A DNA stretch of 5,347 nt, from contig DAOWOC010000098.1 of NCBI GenBank assembly GCA_030642225.1, forward strand, positions 1-5,347, read 5' to 3'. The notes beneath the pieces are model-generated. The model was not told the origin of the DNA. It saw only the letters and a program-made list of their open reading frames with translations, and ran no database searches. Shown here piece after piece: positions 1 to 5,198 of the stretch. A program made the position numbers and the translations under genes. Source of the stretch: Deltaproteobacteria bacterium. GTDB lineage: Bacteria; Desulfobacterota; DAOWOC01. Every line of letters starts with the position of its first letter. The first letter of the stretch is position 1.

Positions 1-1416
1 GGATGCATTGATTCGGCCGCTTTTCGGGCACGTGTTCCATTCATTTATTGTAGAATCAAACTGCAGGCCAGGATCAGCGCTTGACCATGCGGCAAAGGCA
101 ATTTTTTTCCAGAGTTCGCGGGCATTTAATGTCTTGTGCGTCTTGTTGCCAGTACGTAAGACAAGATCCCATTGGCCGTCTTTTTCTACTGCCTTTAAAA
201 ATTGTTCGGTAACCCTTACGGTATTATTTGCATTTTGTCCGCTGACCGTAATATATGCCTGGGATTCCCAGGAAGTATCCATTTTTTCAAAACTTAAGGA
301 TTTAAAACCCTGGTCAGCAAGATGGATTACACGCTGTATAAATCCCTCGGGCACATAATGAGAGCGTGCCGTGTTAATTGTTTTTATCAACTCACGGTTT
401 TTTGCAGTGTCAAACCTTTCCTCTTTTATCCCCCATTCATGACATGCCTTCATGATATTGTTTAAATCTTGTTCACAGATTTTAGAACCGGCTACTAACG
501 CCGCTACTTTTTGTTCTTCTGCAAGCTTCCAGAAGATAAATTCCTCAATATCCGGGTGGTCTATATCAAGAATTATCATTTTTGCCGCCCGTCTGGTGGT
601 CCCTCCTGATTTAATAGCTCCTGCAGCCTTGTCCCCAATTTTTAAAAAACTCATCAACCCTGAACTTTTTCCGCCGCCGGAAAGGGGTTCACCTTCACCC
701 CTTAAGCATGAAAAATTGCTGCCTGTACCACTACCGTATTTAAATATTCTGGCTTCACGCACCCACAAGTCCATAATACCGCCTTCATTTACCAGATCAT
801 CTTTTATGGACTGGATAAAGCATGCGTGCGGCTGTGGGTGTTCATATGAGTTTATTGCCCGTGTAAGTTTGCCTGAGTCAGGATCAACATAATAATGCCC
901 CTGTGAGGGGCCTTCAATACCATATGCCCAGTAAAGGCCGGTATTAAACCATTGAGGAGAATTAGGCGCTGCCATTTGTTTGGCCAGCATAAAGCAGAGT
1001 TCATCAAAAAATGCCCTTGCATCATTTTCAGTATTAAAAAAATTATATTTCCATCCCCAATAAGTCCAGCAACCTACTATCCTGCCCAGGACCTGGCGAA
1101 CATCAATTTCGCATCCATAACGCTTATCTTTTTTAAGTTTTTTTAATGCCTCTTTGTCAGGACAGGAACGCTGGAGCCATTGAGGTATATTTTCCTCTGG
1201 TACTTTAGATAAAACAGCAGGTATACCGGCTCTCCTGAAATATTTTTGAGCCATTATATCAGTAGCTACCTGTGACCAGTTTTCCGGAACAATTACATTA
1301 TCAAGTTCAAAGACCACGGTTCCATCAGGGTTGACAATTTTTGATGTACGGGAAATAAAATTTATTTTTGCAAATGGATCCTGACCCGCAGTCGTATAAA
1401 TTCGCTCAATGAGCAT
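1..1416 (-). CDS. nrdJ: Adenosylcobalamin-dependent (class II) ribonucleotide reductase, N-terminal part; runs off left edge
   Basis: The minus-strand frame from ATG at 1416 stays open for exactly 472 codons to base 1, so the gene is cut by the window. The protein begins MLIERIYTTAGQDPF and contains NSPQWFNTG (about residues 152-160), HACFI with Cys199, GSGTGSNFS (228-236), GGTTRRAAK (271-279) and, at the edge, WNTCPKSGRINAS. These are hallmarks of long class II reductases, which make deoxyribonucleotides from ribonucleotides using a cobalamin-generated thiyl radical and need neither oxygen nor a separate radical subunit. By family knowledge Cys199 should be one of the redox-active pair; the radical Cys (NPC motif) would lie just past the edge and is not seen. 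The start is supported by AAGGAG at 1423-1428, six bases upstream. No intein interrupts the visible part. The C-terminal half and its length cannot be judged. Confidence 0.95.
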   Translation of the reverse strand, partial: MLIERIYTTAGQDPFAKINFISRTSKIVNPDGTVVFELDNVIVPENWSQVATDIMAQKYFRRAGIPAVLSKVPEENIPQWLQRSCPDKEALKKLKKDKRYGCEIDVRQVLGRIVGCWTYWGWKYNFFNTENDARAFFDELCFMLAKQMAAPNSPQWFNTGLYWAYGIEGPSQGHYYVDPDSGKLTRAINSYEHPQPHACFIQSIKDDLVNEGGIMDLWVREARIFKYGSGTGSNFSCLRGEGEPLSGGGKSSGLMSFLKIGDKAAGAIKSGGTTRRAAKMIILDIDHPDIEEFIFWKLAEEQKVAALVAGSKICEQDLNNIMKACHEWGIKEERFDTAKNRELIKTINTARSHYVPEGFIQRVIHLADQGFKSLSFEKMDTSWESQAYITVSGQNANNTVRVTEQFLKAVEKDGQWDLVLRTGNKTHKTLNARELWKKIAFAAWSSADPGLQFDSTINEWNTCPKSGRINAS

Positions 1417-1443
1417 CTGAGTCTCCTTAACAGCAAAGAAGTT

Positions 1444-1473
1444 AAAAAAAGCCGACTTTATAAAAGTCAAGCT
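1444..1473 (-). terminator. Intrinsic-terminator-like hairpin in the nrdJ leader (candidate attenuator)
   Basis: Read on the minus strand, AGCTTGACTTT (1473-1463) pairs with AAAGTCGGC and the next T (1459-1450) around a TAT loop. There is one bulged T and one G-U wobble, and a run of seven T (1450-1444) follows directly. This is the form of a Rho-independent terminator for minus-strand transcription only; the plus-strand reading has no T run after it. It lies between the best nrdJ promoter and the nrdJ ribosome binding site, so it would act on nrdJ's own transcript or on readthrough from further upstream. The structure is seen in the sequence; an attenuation role is inference. Confidence 0.55.
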
Positions 1474-1495
1474 GATGAAAAAAAATATTTAAAGA

Positions 1496-1524
1496 ATTAT
1501 AAATTTATAAAACTCATCTTACAA
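1496..1524 (-). promoter_or_regulatory. Probable sigma-70-type promoter of nrdJ
   Basis: On the minus strand TTGTAA (1524-1519) is followed after exactly 17 bases by a perfect TATAAT (1501-1496). Transcription would start near 1489, giving a leader of about 73 bases that contains the terminator-like hairpin. A perfect 14-bp palindrome TTATAAATTTATAA (1497-1510) overlaps the -10 element and could be an operator, though such palindromes arise easily in A+T-rich DNA. Confidence 0.55.
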
Positions 1525-1540
1525 CTTAAAAAAAATAAAA

Positions 1541-1570
1541 TTAAAAAACAAACAGGACTTGAATTATAAT
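1541..1570 (+). promoter_or_regulatory. Possible promoter of the PAS histidine kinase gene
   Basis: TTAAAA (1541-1546) and a perfect TATAAT (1565-1570) are separated by 18 bases. Transcription would start near 1577, about 90 bases before the kinase start, so the inverted repeat at 1584-1622 would be part of the leader. Background A+T content makes chance matches likely. Confidence 0.35.
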
Positions 1571-1583
1571 ATGTTTATTTTGT

Positions 1584-1622
1584 GAATTATGATGAATTTT
1601 AAAAAAAAATTCATTATAATTT
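1584..1622. repeat. Long A+T-rich inverted repeat between divergent nrdJ and the kinase gene
   Basis: The arms ATTATGATGAATTTT (1586-1600) and AAAATTCATTATAAT (1606-1620) are complementary apart from one G-T pair, with a five-A loop. The helix extends one further A-T pair and one G-T pair outward. The plus-strand side runs into T7 (1620-1626). It could be an operator for a dimeric regulator, a weak terminator or an RNA hairpin in either leader. Fifteen paired bases is long even for this composition. Confidence 0.5.
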
Positions 1623-1665
1623 TTTTAAAAAATTATTTATTGAGATCTATCATGGCGACCCCCTT

Positions 1666-2769
1666 ATGATAATGTTTGATTCTAATGATAAAAAGATAAA
1701 TGAATTAACAATCCTTAAAGGAATTCTTGAAAATATTAATGAGGCAATAATTACCATTGATTCCAACCATACTGTTTTACTTTACAATAGTGCTGCCGAA
1801 CATATTTTTGGTTATAAAAGAGAGGATATTCTGGGCAGGGATTTTAACACTATCCTGACTAAAAAATGCAGCAGAAACCATAAACGTGCTGTGGAGAATT
1901 ATATAAATACAGGCATATCAAAAATTCTGGGACATGAAACAGAGCTGATAGCTACAAGAAAAAATGGTGAGACATTTAATGCCTCGTTTTCTTTTTCTGT
2001 TTCAAGGATTAATAACAAGGTTTTTTTTAGAGGGATTGTAAGGGATTTAAGTGATATTACAGCACTTAAAGAACAGGTTTTGAAATCAGAGAGGCTTGCT
2101 ACCCTGGGACAGGTGGTTGCGGAAATAATCCATGAAATAAAAAATCCATTAATGATGATAGGCGGGTTTGCCACTCAATTAATCAGGACATGTACTAATG
2201 ATAAAGGATTAAGGAAACTTAATATTATTGCCCAGGAGGTTAACCGGCTTGAAAAACTTCTTTTGGGAATGCGTGAATTATACACGCATAAAAATATAGA
2301 TTATTATCCGTTTGACATGAATGAACTTTTACAAGAGGTTGCCTACATTATTAAAGATGACTGTAAAAAGAAAAATATTATTCTTGAGATTGATTTATCT
2401 AATGAAATGGCCATTGTACTCGGTGACAGGGATAAATTAAAACAGGTATTGATTAATCTTGTTAAAAATTCAATTGATGCAATGGAGCATGATGGAAATT
2501 TAAGTATCCAGTCAAACATCCTGGATGATAAAATAAATATAAATATTTCTGATGATGGATGCGGAATCCCTGAAGAAAACAGGAAAAAGATATTTTCTCC
2601 TTTTTTTACAACAAAAAAAACAGGCACTGGTCTTGGATTGAGTATATCCAAAAAAATTATTGAGGATCATCCTGGCTGTTCCCTGTCCATAAATGAGAAT
2701 AAAGAAAAAGGAACTTTGTTTAAAATAATCATGCCTTTTTACAGTAATGGAGATGAAGGCGATAAATAG
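1666..2769 (+). CDS. Cytoplasmic PAS-domain sensor histidine kinase (orphan)
   Basis: The 367-residue protein has a PAS domain (about 15-135, ending RGIVRDLSDIT), a HisKA dimerisation domain with phospho-acceptor His156 in HEIKNPL, and a complete HATPase_c domain. In the latter, N box is NLVKNSIDAM (264-273), G1 is DDGCGIPEE (296-304), F box is FSPFFTTK (310-317) and G2 is TGTGLGLSI (319-327). No membrane segment or signal peptide is visible, so it should sense an internal signal through PAS, autophosphorylate His156 and pass phosphate to a response regulator. No regulator or fused receiver domain is present. All motifs are intact. ATG at 1666 and ATG at 1672 are both possible starts; neither has a clear Shine-Dalgarno, and no better in-frame start lies upstream. 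ATG 1666 overlaps the stop of a five-codon reading frame (1652-1669), which might couple initiation. The gene looks more A+T-rich than the downstream thiolase gene. Partner and signal are unknown. Confidence 0.93.
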   Translation: MIMFDSNDKKINELTILKGILENINEAIITIDSNHTVLLYNSAAEHIFGYKREDILGRDFNTILTKKCSRNHKRAVENYINTGISKILGHETELIATRKNGETFNASFSFSVSRINNKVFFRGIVRDLSDITALKEQVLKSERLATLGQVVAEIIHEIKNPLMMIGGFATQLIRTCTNDKGLRKLNIIAQEVNRLEKLLLGMRELYTHKNIDYYPFDMNELLQEVAYIIKDDCKKKNIILEIDLSNEMAIVLGDRDKLKQVLINLVKNSIDAMEHDGNLSIQSNILDDKININISDDGCGIPEENRKKIFSPFFTTKKTGTGLGLSISKKIIEDHPGCSLSINENKEKGTLFKIIMPFYSNGDEGDK

Positions 2770-2815
2770 ATTATATAATTCTTGAATCAGTATATAGTTA
2801 TTGTTGGTAAAGCTT

Positions 2816-2920
2816 TGTAAATCTCTTATTTGTAAATCTCTTATTTGTAAATCTCTTATTTGTAAATCTTTTATTTGTAAATCTTTTATTTGTAAGTCTC
2901 TTATTTGTAAGTCTCTTAAT
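2816..2920. repeat. Seven tandem copies of a 15-bp repeat
   Basis: Seven contiguous 15-base units fill 105 bp without gaps. Units 1-3 (2816-2860) are TGTAAATCTCTTATT; units 4-5 (2861-2890) have T in place of C at position 10; unit 6 (2891-2905) has G at position 6; unit 7 (2906-2920) also has G at position 6 and ends TTAAT. Flanking bases suggest decayed units on either side. The array lies between the kinase stop and the small Cys gene, in a 238-bp gap. No frame across it looks like protein. Neighbouring units share substitutions, as expected from stepwise tandem duplication. Possible roles are an array of protein-binding sites, a length-variable spacer, or a neutral minisatellite. Confidence 0.97.
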
Positions 2921-2992
2921 GGTCTTGTAAAAATAAATTCATAGATTGTTACAGGTTAAACTTTTTATAAAGGCGTTAAATAATACTTAATA

Positions 2993-3000
2993 AGGGGGGG
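2993..3000 (+). promoter_or_regulatory. G7-containing Shine-Dalgarno of the small Cys gene
   Basis: The sequence AAGGGGGGG contains seven consecutive G (2994-3000), followed by a seven-base spacer and ATG at 3008. It fixes the start of the downstream gene. A homopolymeric G tract inside a ribosome binding site is prone to slippage, which would alter the spacing. Confidence 0.75.
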
Positions 3001-3007
3001 ATTAGCA

Positions 3008-3241
3008 ATGTCAGAGAAAAAATATGGGTGGAATGGATGGAAAATGCCATTTTTTAATTTAAATGATCCGGATTATTGTGAGTATGGATGTCCGATTTGC
3101 AGGAGCGCAAGAAATGGCAATCCATTTTCAAAATTTCTTCAGAATATAGAGTTAAAGCTTACCTCTGGAGGATGTCCGTGGGGCAGGGCACGTGAGAAAA
3201 AATACGGGGTATCGCCGGATAAGCCTTTAGATATAAAATAA
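3008..3241 (+). CDS. Small Cys/Trp-rich protein of unknown function
   Basis: This 77-residue protein is not from a family I can name. It has four cysteines: C24, C28 and C31 in YCEYGCPIC (spacing CX3CX2C) and C56 in GGCPWGRAR. Four Cys in this pattern could bind zinc or an iron-sulfur cluster. The CX3CX2C spacing matches the radical SAM cluster motif, but the protein is far too short to be such an enzyme. The pentapeptide EKKYG occurs twice, at residues 3-7 and 63-67, encoded by 15-base stretches that differ at one base. No signal peptide or membrane segment is seen, so it is probably cytosolic. A strong Shine-Dalgarno, ordinary codon use and clustered Cys/Trp/Gly support a real gene. It ends 68 bp before the thiolase gene in the same direction with no terminator between, so the two may be cotranscribed. 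I recall similar short proteins in sulfate-reducing Desulfobacterota, but this is memory, not a search. Confidence 0.85.
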   Translation: MSEKKYGWNGWKMPFFNLNDPDYCEYGCPICRSARNGNPFSKFLQNIELKLTSGGCPWGRAREKKYGVSPDKPLDIK

Positions 3242-3309
3242 GTCAAAATATTTGGGTTAGCACAATTAAACAATGTACCATTATCTATAATTATTTTAAG
3301 GAGAAAAAG

Positions 3310-4545
3310 ATGAAAAAGTTACAGGAAGTGGTAGTAGTTGATGCTATACGTTCACCAATAGGCAAATCAGCATGGAACGGGATGAAAAAAAACGGCCAGT
3401 TATGTCAGGCATCTGCCCAGGATCTTATGGCTGATATTCTTCGAGGGCTTATGGAACGGGTTCATGCTAAATCATCCAAATTTGATGAAAAAGAGATAGA
3501 AAATGTAATTATCGGATGTTTAAGCCAGATTGGTGAACAGGGCCTGAACATTGCGCGTTTCGCTTCTCTTATAAGCGGCATTCCGGAGAATGCGGCTGCA
3601 TGTACTGTAAACCAGTATTGCAATGCCGGGCTTAAGGGTATCCAGATGGGGACTCATGAGATTATGCTTGGCGAAGGGGATATTGTAGTATGCGGCGGTG
3701 TTGAAATAATGTCCCATTATGGCATGGGATCTGATTTAAACGTGGCTGTTGTAGCTAATTATCCCGTGCGTTTGTCTTCTCGTTTTGCCGAAGGTGGCAT
3801 AGCAGTACCTATGGGGGAATGTGCCGAGATTGTTTCTCTTGACCAGAAGCATACAAGGGAAGATCTTGATAAATTTGGAATGATGAGTATGCAAAGTGCT
3901 GTTAAGGCAAAACGTAATGGCTGGCACGCTGATCACATGATCCCGTTTGAATTCACTTATGAAGGTGAAATCCATAAGGTTATAGAGGATGAAATAATGC
4001 GTGATAAGGCCATTGATGATCCCAAAGGATTTTTTGAGGATATAAGTAAACTTCCCACTCCTTTTAAGGAAAACGGTGTTGTTACAGCAGGTAATTCATC
4101 ACAGATAGTTGACGCTGCAGCAGCTGTTATTCTTATGAGCGCTGATAAGGCAGAAAAACTTGGTCTGGATCCGCTTTGCAAAATTACCGGATGTGCTAAT
4201 TCAGGTGGTGCCCCTGTGCCAATGCTTCTGGCTCCTATTGAGGCATCAAGAAAGGCATTGAAACGCGCGGGTAAAACCATAGATGATATGGATATTATTG
4301 AACCGAACGAGGCCTTTGCCTCTCCATTGTTACAGTTTGCCGATGAGCTTGGTTATGATCGCTATGATCCACGTATCAATCCGACCGGAGGCGCTATTGC
4401 ACTTGGGCATCCCATTGGGGCATCAGGGGTTATTTATTTTGGGGAGATGGCCCATCACCTGAAACGCACTAATGGGAAAGCAGCGTTACAGATGCTGTGC
4501 GGTGGAGGCGGTGTTGGGATAGCAACCGTTGTTGAGGCCGTATAA
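3310..4545 (+). CDS. Thiolase family protein (acetyl-CoA acetyltransferase type)
   Basis: The 411-residue protein is a full-length thiolase. It should catalyse either Claisen condensation of two acetyl-CoA or thiolytic cleavage of 3-ketoacyl-CoA in the cytosol. Visible active-site elements are the nucleophile Cys104 in NQYCNAGLKG, the GNSSQIVDAAAA segment (261-272), NEAF (333-336), His367 in GGAIALGHPIGASG and Cys397 in LCGGGGVG. All catalytic residues are present. The nucleophile loop reads CNAG where most family members have C-x-S-G, so the serine is replaced by Ala106. Length is slightly above the usual roughly 390 residues. ATG at 3310 is preceded by AAGGAG (3298-3303) with a six-base spacer. 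A TATAAT at 3286-3291 could be a private promoter, but it has no good -35. The gene may alternatively be read with the small Cys gene upstream. The sequence cannot settle biosynthetic versus degradative use or chain length. No other beta-oxidation gene is in the window. Confidence 0.95.
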   Translation: MKKLQEVVVVDAIRSPIGKSAWNGMKKNGQLCQASAQDLMADILRGLMERVHAKSSKFDEKEIENVIIGCLSQIGEQGLNIARFASLISGIPENAAACTVNQYCNAGLKGIQMGTHEIMLGEGDIVVCGGVEIMSHYGMGSDLNVAVVANYPVRLSSRFAEGGIAVPMGECAEIVSLDQKHTREDLDKFGMMSMQSAVKAKRNGWHADHMIPFEFTYEGEIHKVIEDEIMRDKAIDDPKGFFEDISKLPTPFKENGVVTAGNSSQIVDAAAAVILMSADKAEKLGLDPLCKITGCANSGGAPVPMLLAPIEASRKALKRAGKTIDDMDIIEPNEAFASPLLQFADELGYDRYDPRINPTGGAIALGHPIGASGVIYFGEMAHHLKRTNGKAALQMLCGGGGVGIATVVEAV

Positions 4546-4573
4546 TTTTAATAAATATTTTAAGTTTTTGTTA

Positions 4574-4616
4574 AAATATAAAAAGGGCGTTTATTTGTAG
4601 CGTCCTTTTTATATTT
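4574..4616. terminator. Bidirectional Rho-independent terminator between convergent genes
   Basis: The 16-base arms AAATATAAAAAGGGCG (4574-4589) and CGTCCTTTTTATATTT (4601-4616) pair fully except for one G-U, around an 11-base loop that can pair further at its base. The G+C-rich top and the A-rich left and T-rich right flanks give a terminator in both directions. It begins 29 bases after the thiolase stop and ends 29 bases before the stop of the convergent MoaE-like gene. Confidence 0.9.
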
Positions 4617-4645
4617 ATTTTATCAAACAGTTTATATGAAATTAA

Positions 4646-5008
4646 CTAATCGATAAAATCCTCTTTTTTAGATACAACCTCTTTTTTTATCCTGCCCACT
4701 GTTTTTTCAAGTGCAGGGAATACGTTTTCCCTTATATCTCCGGCAACAACTACCCTCATTACATCCTGTCCCACAGCTATAAAGCCTTCATTTGTTTCTG
4801 CTAAAACAACTTTAATACCTGATAGTTCATGAGATTCTTTGATAATTTGTTTTAATTTATCATGGTCAACATAAACAGTCATGCCGGAGACTTTTTTCCC
4901 ATTTCTGCTTGTTGAACGAACAACTCCATTATGAAATACCACCATTCCTGTTTCATTAAAATCTGGGTGTGTTTTTACAATATCAAGTAATTGGTTAAGG
5001 GTATGCAT
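4646..5008 (-). CDS. Divergent MoaE-like protein (molybdopterin synthase catalytic subunit family)
   Basis: The protein has 120 residues from ATG at 5008. Motifs follow MoaE order: GMVVFHNGVVR (about 21-31), a middle segment VDHDKLKQIIKE, VGQDVMRVVVAGDIRENVF (about 79-97), and a C-terminal IKKEVVSKKED. MoaE, with thiocarboxylated MoaD, inserts two sulfurs into precursor Z (cPMP) to form molybdopterin. The two lysines Lys108 and Lys115 have the same spacing as the catalytic pair Lys119/Lys126 of E. coli MoaE. However, the HRIG motif is replaced (ETNE), HR-x-AF is IRENVF, and the protein is about 30 residues shorter than the E. coli form, so it belongs to a divergent branch. Activity as a true synthase is unproven. 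No moaD or other cofactor gene is adjacent. A longer reading with GTG at 5017 is possible, but that GTG lies inside the Shine-Dalgarno. The gene converges on the thiolase and diverges from typA. Confidence 0.72.
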   Translation of the reverse strand: MHTLNQLLDIVKTHPDFNETGMVVFHNGVVRSTSRNGKKVSGMTVYVDHDKLKQIIKESHELSGIKVVLAETNEGFIAVGQDVMRVVVAGDIRENVFPALEKTVGRIKKEVVSKKEDFID

Positions 5009-5014
5009 TTGTTT

Positions 5015-5020
5015 CACCTC
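5015..5020 (-). promoter_or_regulatory. Ribosome binding site that decides the MoaE-like start
   Basis: On the minus strand GAGGTG (5020-5015) is followed by six bases and ATG at 5008. The GTG within this element (5017) would open a frame three codons longer, but it would have no ribosome binding site of its own, so ATG 5008 is preferred. Confidence 0.75.
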
Positions 5021-5040
5021 ATTATTTTTTAATTTTTATC

Positions 5041-5069
5041 TTGTTAAGATACTGCCAAACGCTTGTCAA
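5041..5069 (-). promoter_or_regulatory. Possible promoter of the MoaE-like gene
   Basis: A perfect -35 TTGACA (5069-5064, minus strand) is followed after 17 bases by the weak -10 TAACAA (5046-5041). The start would fall near 5034, about 26 bases before ATG 5008. The same bases read TTGTCA on the plus strand (5063-5068), so the two divergent genes might share a -35 region. The -10 matches the consensus poorly. Confidence 0.4.
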
Positions 5070-5113
5070 ATCATATTTTAAATTTGTAAATTATAAATTT
5101 TTTTAAAAAAATT

Positions 5114-5136
5114 GTAAAAAGGTTCGTAAAAAGGTT
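5114..5136. repeat. Two direct copies of an 11-bp sequence upstream of typA
   Basis: GTAAAAAGGTT occurs at 5114-5124 and again at 5126-5136, a 12-bp period, in the divergent MoaE-like/typA region. It could be a tandem operator or chance in A-rich DNA. The second copy runs into TTGCAA (5135-5140), a possible -35 that is 16 bases before TATATT (5157-5162). Confidence 0.6.
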
Positions 5137-5158
5137 GCAAATTTTTTTTGGAGTAATA

Positions 5159-5198
5159 TATTCCCCTTTTGTAATTTAAATAAATATAAAAGGGAATA
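5159..5198 (+). promoter_or_regulatory. Hairpin that would sequester the typA ribosome binding site
   Basis: The arm TATTCCCCTTTT (5159-5170) pairs with AAAAGGGAATA (5188-5198): eleven base pairs with one bulged C and a 17-base loop. The right arm contains AGGGA (5191-5195), the Shine-Dalgarno for GTG 5201. If the left arm is transcribed, the fold would hide the ribosome binding site. A possible promoter element at 5157-5162 would place the transcript start inside the hairpin, which would prevent it forming, so the role depends on the true start. Confidence 0.5.

Noticed and set aside
8..1146. Plus-strand open frames of 116, 146 and 64 codons across positions 8-1146.
   Set aside because: They lie antisense to nrdJ, whose motifs are unambiguous on the minus strand; their translations show no recognisable domains and they have no ribosome binding sites.
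1417..1665. NrdR boxes or a cobalamin riboswitch upstream of nrdJ.
   Set aside because: I found no paired NrdR-type boxes, and the leader after the best promoter is too short and too A+T-rich for a cobalamin riboswitch.
1899..2651. Minus-strand frames of 91 and 102 codons inside the kinase gene.
   Set aside because: They are antisense to the PAS/HisKA/HATPase coding sequence, and their composition is that of reverse-complemented coding DNA.
2747..2785. A 12-codon frame with a Shine-Dalgarno-like GGAG overlapping the end of the kinase gene, considered as the start of a lost response regulator.
   Set aside because: The residues (MEMKAINRLYNS) do not resemble a receiver domain start and the frame ends at once; there is no further homologous sequence downstream.
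2816..2920. The 15-bp array considered as a CRISPR array.
   Set aside because: Units are contiguous with no unique spacers and are much shorter than CRISPR repeats; no cas genes are present.
3079..3102. CX3CX2C in the small protein considered as a radical SAM enzyme.
   Set aside because: At 77 residues there is no room for the barrel fold or SAM-binding motifs; only the cysteine spacing matches.
3520..4280. Minus-strand frames of 65, 79 and 107 codons inside the thiolase gene.
   Set aside because: The thiolase frame holds all catalytic motifs; these are antisense shadows.
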